37,648 nt of DNA from a virus, in the IMG/VR virus record IMGVR_UViG_3300031974_002523, positions 1-37,648 of that record; one strand, 5' to 3'. Below are positions 31,873 to 37,648 of the stretch, one piece after another. The position numbers and the translations under genes are program-made. Each line of letters starts with the position of its first letter. Position 1 is the stretch's first letter. Below the pieces are notes generated by a model. That model saw only the letters and a list, made by a program, of their open reading frames with translations. It searched no databases and was not told where the DNA came from.

Positions 31873-32364
31873 TTATTTAGCATCAAAAAGACCTTGGCGA
31901 GCACGATAACATTTAGCTGAGATTTCAACTTTGTGTGCTGTTTGGCCAAATAGCTCTCTTGGTTGAGAAAGTGTGACGATCTCATAATATGCAGAACCAT
32001 ATAAAATAAAATCACCTTCTCTTACAAAAAGATCTTGATCTTCTGTTAATCTCCTTTTGTGAAAATGAATGGTAACTGATGATAACCTATCAACACCATA
32101 ATTTGTAGTAGTTGTTTCAGAGCCTTCCCAATCGACAAGAGCATAAACTCGAATAGGAGGTAAAAAGTTTTTCTCAATAGCTTCGCCATACAATGGATGA
32201 AAGTTTGTATGAACATTGCTTATTGGATAATATAAGACTGTTTGTCCAATAACTCTTTCGATTAACTCATCGTTAACTTGCTTAACTAAATCTCTTTCTT
32301 TTTGGTTAAAAAAGAGTGGAGGAGGCGGAGCATCTGGTCTATTCCATTTGTTGTCGTCTGACAT
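31873..32364 (-). CDS. Neck/head-closure protein
   Basis: A 163-residue protein between the neck-like and tail-terminator-like genes. It starts with a Pro-rich segment (RPDAPPPPLFFNQKERDLVK), then ERVIGQTVLYYPISNVHTNF, LYGEAIEK and IRVYALVDWEG, and VREGDFILYGSAYYEIV, a beta-barrel pattern seen in head-completion proteins. Its position matches gp14 of T4, but it is shorter (T4 gp14 has 256 residues). A strong AAGGAGG precedes the ATG. Named by context and pattern. Confidence 0.62.
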   Translation of the reverse strand: MSDDNKWNRPDAPPPPLFFNQKERDLVKQVNDELIERVIGQTVLYYPISNVHTNFHPLYGEAIEKNFLPPIRVYALVDWEGSETTTTNYGVDRLSSVTIHFHKRRLTEDQDLFVREGDFILYGSAYYEIVTLSQPRELFGQTAHKVEISAKCYRARQGLFDAK

Positions 32365-32375
32365 TTAAAGCCTCC

Positions 32376-33650
32376 TTATCCTACATAAATTGACATAGGA
32401 ACATTTACTTGAATTCTATTTGCATCTTCTGCCATCTTAGCATCGCCCTCTACCATTGCATCATATGTTAGAGAATCCAGAATTTGTTTTAATTCTTCTT
32501 TCAATGCGCTTTGTTCATCTTTTGCTTGCGATAAAAGCTCTGATGCATTTAATTGAATGTCGTTTCCTGGGATTGGAATTGAGCCAAACTTGCCTCTGAC
32601 TTGCCCAAGCATTTCTTTTGAAACTGCTAAAGCATATTTTCTAATCCATTGCTTACCAATTGAGTTAATGTTTTCGTATGGTATGTTTGCAAATGGAAGT
32701 GTGTTTACATTATTGACTCCATCAACGCCATCTTTTCTTGTTGGATCTGAATCCCAAGCGTCTTGAGGGATGGTAAACTCAAACCATATTTTTGTTGGTC
32801 CACCATTTCCAACATTAGCATATGCTGGATAAATGCTTATTCTATTGTCTCTAATCTCGTATGAATAGTGAGATGCTCTTGTATAAAGATTTGTTTCAAA
32901 TGCCATTGCTTGTAATTTATTTTGCCAAGCTGGAACAATCTCGAATGTCGATTCATCAGAATATTGGCCATATGTATTTAAATTGCCAACAACATTTAAT
33001 CCGCCATAATACCCATAAAATCTCCACATAGCTGAAGGAGACTTGTAATATACTCTTCTGATTGCAATTCTTTTGTTATTAACAGAGCCACTAAAATCAA
33101 CACCAGAATTTAAAGATGCAGACTGAACAACTTCTTGCAAATCATATGTTTGTTGATTGTTGGATAGTCCAAATGATGCAGTATATATTCTTGCATCACC
33201 AAGAGCTGCTTCTTGAGCCAAGCCATCAGCAATTCTTCGTCCATACTCGAAAGTAAATTTTGGAAATTTAAGAGCAACATGAGTCCCGCTTAAAGATGAT
33301 GAAAGAGGGCCAGCTTTTAATTCGCCTTTATGATCAAATGTTCCTGTTGTTGCCCCAAGAAAGTTGGAGAGAACATTTTTTGCTTGATGATTGTTAATGA
33401 TGTATGAATATTCTAAACAAGCAATTTCATAAGATGCATATACATTTTCTTCTTTTAATTCGATATCAAGAACATCACCGCCAAGCATTTTATATGTAAA
33501 TGCAACTTGGTCAACGGCACCAGAAACAAAATCTGTCGATGTTGAATATATTCCATATGGAAGAGAACCAGTAACATTTCCACTATTGCCTGTAACGGGC
33601 AAGACCACCACACTTGAATTTTGAACAGGAGTTAGAACTGGAACTGACAT
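32376..33650 (-). CDS. Probable neck protein (gp13-like position)
   Basis: About 424 residues, directly downstream of the capsid gene and its terminator. A beta-rich first two-thirds (MWRFYGYYGGLNVVGN, STFEIVPAWQNKLQAMAFET, IWFEFTIPQDAW) is followed by a helical end (SIGKQWIRKYALAVSKEMLG, LLSQAKDEQSALKEELKQIL). The helical part recalls adaptor or neck proteins which contact the portal; T4 gp13 has 309 residues. I use the ATG at 33650, five bases after AGAGG; a TTG five codons earlier is also open. A late element precedes it by 18 bases. Confidence 0.65.
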   Translation of the reverse strand: MSVPVLTPVQNSSVVVLPVTGNSGNVTGSLPYGIYSTSTDFVSGAVDQVAFTYKMLGGDVLDIELKEENVYASYEIACLEYSYIINNHQAKNVLSNFLGATTGTFDHKGELKAGPLSSSLSGTHVALKFPKFTFEYGRRIADGLAQEAALGDARIYTASFGLSNNQQTYDLQEVVQSASLNSGVDFSGSVNNKRIAIRRVYYKSPSAMWRFYGYYGGLNVVGNLNTYGQYSDESTFEIVPAWQNKLQAMAFETNLYTRASHYSYEIRDNRISIYPAYANVGNGGPTKIWFEFTIPQDAWDSDPTRKDGVDGVNNVNTLPFANIPYENINSIGKQWIRKYALAVSKEMLGQVRGKFGSIPIPGNDIQLNASELLSQAKDEQSALKEELKQILDSLTYDAMVEGDAKMAEDANRIQVNVPMSIYVG

Positions 33651-33667
33651 ATATATACCTCTCAATC

Positions 33668-33675
33668 TAAATAGT
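33668..33675 (-). promoter_or_regulatory. Candidate late promoter (ACTATTTA) downstream of the capsid terminator
   Basis: Minus-strand ACTATTTAGATT, identical over 12 bases to the copy before the tail tube gene, placed between the capsid terminator and the neck gene. Confidence 0.55.
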
Positions 33676-33694
33676 GGAAAATGGCACTAAATGG

Positions 33695-33734
33695 TAAAAT
33701 AAAAAGCCCTACCCTCCATAAAGGAAGATAGGGC
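33695..33734 (-). terminator. Strong rho-independent terminator after the major capsid gene
   Basis: On the minus strand a 12-bp stem (GCCCTATCTTCC with GGAGGGTAGGGC, two G-U pairs), a 5-base loop, and TTTTTATTTT. It lies 28 bases past the capsid stop and would separate the abundant capsid message from the tail genes. Confidence 0.92.
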
Positions 33735-33761
33735 CTGAAGATTAATAACTAATTGCTAGAA

Positions 33762-35456
33762 TTAGCCAAGAAGATCTTCAACGATTACAAGACCATACAT
33801 ATCTGGTCTAACCATCTTCTTGCCATAACGAGTCATGACACCCTTACGAGGCACGAAATCGTCTGGTCCAAAAATGGTTGGAGTAACTTGTAGAGGCACA
33901 TAAGGTGCATATACATAACCGCTTTCTAGGAAGCTGTTACCTTTACGACCAACGAGGATAACATTTCTTAGGAAATATGGGTCAACATAGATGTCCCATT
34001 TCTTAGAAAGTTGTCCAACACGAGTCGCACCAGCAGCTCCGCGATTTTCGTCAGCGGTTGTGTCAGCGCGGAAACCAGATGTGAACTCAAGAACATTAGC
34101 AACTTCTGGGCCACAAACGAGGAAGTTTGCGCCACCACGAAGAGTTTTTCTGTGGATTTGAGCAGAAACATCGTTTACTGTCTCAAGAAGAGTCTCATAC
34201 CATTCAGAAACTGTTCCAGTGAAGTCTGGGAATAGGCTTTGGTTGGTAGATTGTCCACCAGTTCTGTCAACAAACTTACCTGGTTTACGAGACCAGTAGT
34301 AGGTTCCAGCTTTAGCACCTTTAACAAGGTCTTCAAGGATTTCTTGGTCAATTTCAAGAGCGATTTGCTCAGAAAGAATGCTTGTCAACTCAACTTCTGC
34401 ATCCAAGTTGTGGTATGCGTTGATGTCTTGTTGAAGCTCTGGAGTCCATTTTGCTTTAAGTTTCTTAGTGATTGCAGTTACAGACACAGAATCAACTTTG
34501 ATGTCGATTTCTGGAATGTTCGTGTTGTCTTCAAGACCCCATGCTGTTGTTCCAACGATTGAGCCAACATCAGCTCCACCATTTGTGAAGTTATCTGAGA
34601 TTGTAAATGTTGCAGCAGTAACACCCTCAACAGAAGCTGTAAGGTCTCCAACTGTCTCAGAACCTGTCGCTTCAAGAACAACAAGAGCAGTAGCTGTAGA
34701 AGAGCCAGAGAATCTTGTCAAGCGACGAACTTGGCGACCAACTGATAGTCCTTCAAGAGTGACTGTTACGAAATCATTTTCGTTGAATTGTGCTGCTGTA
34801 AGCTCAGAAACAGTGATAGTAGCGACAACAGCTAATGATCCAGAAAGATCAGGGTCATATTGAACTCCCTTAGACAATCCACCAGCTGCATCATCACCAG
34901 TTCCAGAACCAACAGTTCCAGAAAGGATAGCAACTGGGTTAGAAATGGTAGCTGATTGTGACACTGGAGATGACCAACCATTGTTAAGAGCGTAGAAGCT
35001 AGTTTCTGCATTTGCGCCAGCAAGATCTACACCACCAGTGATTTGGCGACCGACTCTTCCACCACCGTATACAGATGCGCTGACAGAATATCCGCCCAAG
35101 TTAAGTTGGTCAGGATTTCCGCCATAAGTAAAGTCGAGGAAGAAGATAAGGCCAGATGGCAAGCTCATTGGTTGAACGGAAACAAGTTCATTTGCTACAA
35201 GTCCACCGAATACACGACGAACGATTGGAAATGCAACTGCTGCAAAACCTTCTACATCACCAGCTGCCATTGAGGAAGACTCACGAAGAATTTCTTTCGC
35301 TTGGTTCTCCAAAAGTGCTGCCATACCATTGCGAGTGTGCTCGCTGTTAAGACCTTCCAAAAGTCCAGTCTTTTCCCATTTGTTTAGAAGGGCTTCGCCT
35401 TCTTTTTGAGTGTTGCGTCTAACAACACCTTCTGTCAATTTTTCTACAATAGACAT
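33762..35456 (-). CDS. 23: Major capsid protein gp23
   Basis: A 564-residue capsid subunit. Diagnostic gp23 segments: KTGLLEGLNSEHTRNGMAAL, LENQAKEILRESS, FAAVAFPIVRRVFGGLVANE and VSVQPMSLPSGLIFFLDFTY; the C-terminal half has KLKAKWTPELQQDINAYHNL and ILSEQIALEIDQEILEDLVK. Length is near T4 gp23 (521). A Ser/Thr/Gly-rich stretch (about residues 165-310) is the insertion domain seen in this family and probably faces outward. As in T4, the first 60 or so residues are expected to be removed by the prohead protease, but no gp21-type protease is visible in the window. GGAG precedes the ATG. Confidence 0.98.
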   Translation of the reverse strand: MSIVEKLTEGVVRRNTQKEGEALLNKWEKTGLLEGLNSEHTRNGMAALLENQAKEILRESSSMAAGDVEGFAAVAFPIVRRVFGGLVANELVSVQPMSLPSGLIFFLDFTYGGNPDQLNLGGYSVSASVYGGGRVGRQITGGVDLAGANAETSFYALNNGWSSPVSQSATISNPVAILSGTVGSGTGDDAAGGLSKGVQYDPDLSGSLAVVATITVSELTAAQFNENDFVTVTLEGLSVGRQVRRLTRFSGSSTATALVVLEATGSETVGDLTASVEGVTAATFTISDNFTNGGADVGSIVGTTAWGLEDNTNIPEIDIKVDSVSVTAITKKLKAKWTPELQQDINAYHNLDAEVELTSILSEQIALEIDQEILEDLVKGAKAGTYYWSRKPGKFVDRTGGQSTNQSLFPDFTGTVSEWYETLLETVNDVSAQIHRKTLRGGANFLVCGPEVANVLEFTSGFRADTTADENRGAAGATRVGQLSKKWDIYVDPYFLRNVILVGRKGNSFLESGYVYAPYVPLQVTPTIFGPDDFVPRKGVMTRYGKKMVRPDMYGLVIVEDLLG

Positions 35457-35476
35457 TTTAATTTCTCCTTAAATGA

Positions 35477-36661
35477 TTATTTTGTAATCCCCGCAAGTCT
35501 TCTCATTCTGTCCATTGCAGAATTGTTGACTTGCTTCGTTTCTTTTTTTGATTTTAATACGAGACTGTTATTTTTGCTAACTGCTTCACTTAAGTTTCTT
35601 GGAGCTGTATTTTTGACAGACTTCAAGTTGTGTTGCAATGTTTCATAAATAACTTTTGCCTCTTCAATTGATCTCGCATTAGAAATAGATTCGACAATTT
35701 GTTGTTTTTGTCGCTCATTCAAGGAGTCCGATTTCAGAACACGATTTTCATAAACTAATTTAGCATTTGAAACATTGAGATCTACAAGTTTATCGCTAAC
35801 TTGTTTTGCAAGGCTCTTAAGTTCTTTATAATCAGAACCAAGCTTATTGTTTTCAAGCTTGAGAGAACTGACATGCTCTTCCAATCCCATGATTTTCTTT
35901 AATGCTTTGTTGAGTGCTTTGTTGTCCTCTTCGGCATCATCACACTCCATTTCAGCTGCTGCCACATCCATAGCATATTCTTGCTGTGGTAGTGTTGGGT
36001 GAGTTGTTCCCAAATCACCTCTTGCCTCAACTGACATATCGACTGTTAATTTTTCTGACAAGATATCTTCCATGATTTCAAGGATGTTTTCTTCTGTTAG
36101 TTCGATATCTTCGTCTAACTCTTCTTCTTTTAACTCAACTTCTTCGTTGGTTTCTTTTTTCTTTGCGCGGAGAGCTTCAAGATCTTTTTCGTCAATGTCT
36201 CCGTCTTTGTCTTGGTCCATCACCTTCTCTTGCTTATCAGAAAGCTTTTCTTCCAAATCAAGCATTTCTGCAAGGGCTTCCAAATCTGTTTCAAGTTCTT
36301 CGCCTTCTGGTGCTGGTTCCGCCATCGCAGACATGTCAACCTCTTCTTCTTCTGGTTCGTCACGAAGAGCATCGACAATGCCACTTAGATCAATTGTTAC
36401 AACTTCTTGCTCGTCTGGACAAGGACATGCAGTCTCACCTTCAGTTGCTTTTAAGTTGATGTCACCAATCATCTCGTCTGGTTCGTTATTGGCCATTCCT
36501 GCCATTGGATCCACTTCATCTTGTTCGAGCAAAGCGTCAACTGCTTGCTTTACATCCGATGAATATTTTTCAAGGATTTCTCGTTCCGCATTCTTGATTG
36601 CGGCCTCTTTAAGTGATTGTGCGTCGATGACGGCTTGTTCTAACATTGATGATGACATCAT
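35477..36661 (-). CDS. 22: Prohead core scaffold, gp22-like, with EF-hand-like loop
   Basis: A 394-residue acidic protein just upstream of the capsid gene, the gp22 position. Helical N-terminus, a middle made largely of Glu and Asp, and a coiled-coil C-terminal half (LENNKLGSDYKELKSLAKQV), then LNERQKQQIVESISNARSIE which is typical of gp22. Residues 149-160 read DQDKDGDIDEKD, a canonical EF-hand/dockerin calcium loop with Asp at positions 1, 3, 5, 9 and 12 and Gly at 6. The protein ends MDRMRRLAGITK. Two in-frame ATGs open it (36661 and 36658); GGAG is better spaced for the second. T4 gp22 has 269 residues. Confidence 0.88.
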   Translation of the reverse strand: MMSSSMLEQAVIDAQSLKEAAIKNAEREILEKYSSDVKQAVDALLEQDEVDPMAGMANNEPDEMIGDINLKATEGETACPCPDEQEVVTIDLSGIVDALRDEPEEEEVDMSAMAEPAPEGEELETDLEALAEMLDLEEKLSDKQEKVMDQDKDGDIDEKDLEALRAKKKETNEEVELKEEELDEDIELTEENILEIMEDILSEKLTVDMSVEARGDLGTTHPTLPQQEYAMDVAAAEMECDDAEEDNKALNKALKKIMGLEEHVSSLKLENNKLGSDYKELKSLAKQVSDKLVDLNVSNAKLVYENRVLKSDSLNERQKQQIVESISNARSIEEAKVIYETLQHNLKSVKNTAPRNLSEAVSKNNSLVLKSKKETKQVNNSAMDRMRRLAGITK

Positions 36662-36676
36662 AATCTCCTAAATATA

Positions 36677-36701
36677 AAAATAGTTGTCTTCAATAAATAG
36701 T
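36677..36701 (-). promoter_or_regulatory. Candidate late promoters for the scaffold-capsid genes
   Basis: Minus-strand ACTATTTA at 36694-36701 and the weaker ACTATTTT at 36677-36684, in the 80-base gap before the scaffold gene; the first is 33 bases from the start codon. Confidence 0.5.
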
Positions 36702-36741
36702 GGCCAAAATGCTTAAAAGAAGTAAAATGGATATGTTATGG

Positions 36742-37149
36742 CTAACCTACCCCGGCAGAGCCTGACCAATTGTTCGCTAACACCTCAGATGGGATGTTTG
36801 TTAAGCCAGCGACAATATCAAATCCTATATTGCCTGATTGAGACTTATAATAAAGTCTTGATACTTTAAAATAAAATACTTGCGGAGATGTGTCCTGCAC
36901 TGATGGAGAGCTAAATAATCTAAAATAGTTGTTGGTGTTGAAACCATTTTCAGAAAAAGCAATTAAAGGCCCATCTACTGTTCGCCCAATATTGTTGTTC
37001 CTTATGTGAATCCAATTTGTTATAAATGGAAATTCTATAACTCGGACCACATTATCTGCATTAATTCTACCTTTAAAAAAAGGCTTTCCTGATACTTGAT
37101 AAGCTCCAACATCTCCTAATGATGGTGGTCCGGGAGAATAAACAGACAT
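36742..37149 (-). CDS. Small virion-type protein, paralogue 2 of a tandem family
   Basis: A 135-residue beta-rich protein. It shares with its upstream neighbour the start GPPSLGDVGAYQVSGKPFFK, the middle FPFITNWIHIRNNN, the DIVAGLTNIPSEVL segment and the C-terminus NNWSGSAGVG. The start ATG overlaps the previous TAA (TAATG). Function unknown; placement just before scaffold and capsid genes and the beta-rich, Cys-free sequence suggest a capsid decoration or other virion protein. The two copies differ by loop length in the middle. Confidence 0.8.
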   Translation of the reverse strand: MSVYSPGPPSLGDVGAYQVSGKPFFKGRINADNVVRVIEFPFITNWIHIRNNNIGRTVDGPLIAFSENGFNTNNYFRLFSSPSVQDTSPQVFYFKVSRLYYKSQSGNIGFDIVAGLTNIPSEVLANNWSGSAGVG

Positions 37150-37625
37150 TATCCCACCCCCTCTGAGCCGGACCAGTTATTTGTAATCGTGCTTGTTGGA
37201 ATTCCTGTTAATCCCGCAATTACATCAACATTATCGGCAGCACCAGATAAATAAAGTTTTGTTAACTTAAGTTCTAATCGTGGCGTCCGTGCTTGACGGT
37301 TATAGTTCGGTGTCGGATTTGAATTATCAGTATAGTTATCGTTGACTTGAAAGTATGATCCAGTCAGTTTAGTGCCAGGAAGTCCTGGAACTAATGCATT
37401 TTCAAACCCATTTGCCGAAGCCGCAACCAAAACTCTCTTTGAATTATCACTAGACTTTGATGAATTTCTAACAATAATCCAGCGAGTCACATATGGAAAT
37501 GTTATTTCTAACGGACCATTTGTGTAAAGAGACACATCAATTCCGCCACTTACAAATGGCTTTCCTGAAACCTGATATGAGCCAACATTTCCTAAAGCAG
37601 GTGGACCTTGATTGTAATCTGCCAT
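37149..37625 (-). CDS. Small virion-type protein, paralogue 1 of a tandem family
   Basis: A 158-residue protein homologous along its whole length to the next gene: QGPPALGNVGSYQVSGKPFV, FPYVTRWIIVRNSS, VLVAASANGFEN, LKLTKLYLSG, VDVIAGLTGIPT and NNWSGSEGVG. It has an extra polar loop (about residues 85-115, rich in Asn, Pro, Thr). The upstream DNA ends a third coding frame with the same C-terminal pattern, so at least three copies lie in tandem. Function unknown; likely a virion protein by context. Confidence 0.8.
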   Translation of the reverse strand: MADYNQGPPALGNVGSYQVSGKPFVSGGIDVSLYTNGPLEITFPYVTRWIIVRNSSKSSDNSKRVLVAASANGFENALVPGLPGTKLTGSYFQVNDNYTDNSNPTPNYNRQARTPRLELKLTKLYLSGAADNVDVIAGLTGIPTSTITNNWSGSEGVG

Positions 37626-37628
37626 TAT

Positions 37629-37648
37629 TTAAATACCTTCAGAGCCAG
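37629..37648 (-). CDS. C-terminal end of a third tandem paralogue (5' part off window)
   Basis: The last codons before the right edge read Gly-Ser-Glu-Gly-Ile-stop, matching the SGSEGVG and SGSAGVG ends of the two complete neighbours. Only about 20 bases are visible, so the call depends on this match and position. Confidence 0.5.

Noticed and set aside
36072-36671. A 199-codon plus-strand open frame over the scaffold gene
   Set aside because: It is Ser-rich mirror translation of the Glu/Asp-rich scaffold gene and has no start signal. The minus-strand gp22-like protein explains the region.
1-37648. tRNA genes, CRISPR arrays, insertion sequences
   Set aside because: I looked for these in the intergenic gaps, all of which are about 100 bases or shorter, and saw no cloverleaf, spaced repeats or transposase.

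Overview
This window is a stretch of a tailed-phage genome of the T4 superfamily, a contractile-tailed myovirus only distantly related to T4 itself. The evidence is a major capsid protein with the gp23 signature, a gp18 tail sheath, a gp19 tail tube, a gp22-type scaffold, a gp53-like wedge protein, a UvsX recombinase, a gp41-type helicase, a gp32 ssDNA-binding protein and a FEN-type RNase H. All genes lie on the minus strand, packed with 1-60 base overlaps. The DNA is AT-rich. Sugar genes linked to LPS-type chemistry (CMP-Kdo synthetase-like, phosphomannomutase) suggest a Gram-negative host, and the gene set (ThyX, B12-dependent RNR, 2OG oxygenase) resembles that of aquatic or marine phages. 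The host cannot be named from the sequence.

Read in the direction of transcription, from high to low coordinates, the first block is the virion block. From 37648 to 32376 come a tandem family of small paralogous proteins, the scaffold (with an EF-hand-like loop), the major capsid protein with a strong terminator, and a probable neck protein. From 32364 to 18939 come a second neck/head-closure protein, tail terminator, sheath, tube, tail-assembly chaperone pair with a probable +1/-2 frameshift, tape measure, baseplate tube/hub proteins, a LysM-like wedge and one unknown. An ACTATTTA element recurs upstream of these structural genes and is a candidate late promoter.

The second block (18905 to 13912) is replication and processing: a compact family A DNA polymerase without proofreading domain, ClpP, a MazG-like pyrophosphohydrolase, a divergent tubulin/FtsZ-like GTPase, gp32 and UvsX.

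The third block (13915 to 8584) is a sugar cassette: a CstII/DUF115-like putative transferase, a fused pyruvate-aldolase/CMP-ulosonate synthetase, a 2OG-Fe(II) oxygenase, a possible glycosyltransferase, a DUF6165 protein, a small HAD phosphatase and a eukaryotic-type phosphomannomutase. A mannose-isomerase-type cupin sits further on at 1054-1407. Together they could make and attach an activated sugar to the virion or the cell surface.

The last block (8574 to 1) holds RNase H, the helicase, a monomeric B12-dependent ribonucleotide reductase, several small proteins, a GroES/gp31-like co-chaperonin, a GNAT-like protein, ThyX and unknowns. Near-consensus sigma70 promoters precede the helicase, RNase H, polymerase and thyX genes. 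Two of these would give leaderless transcripts.
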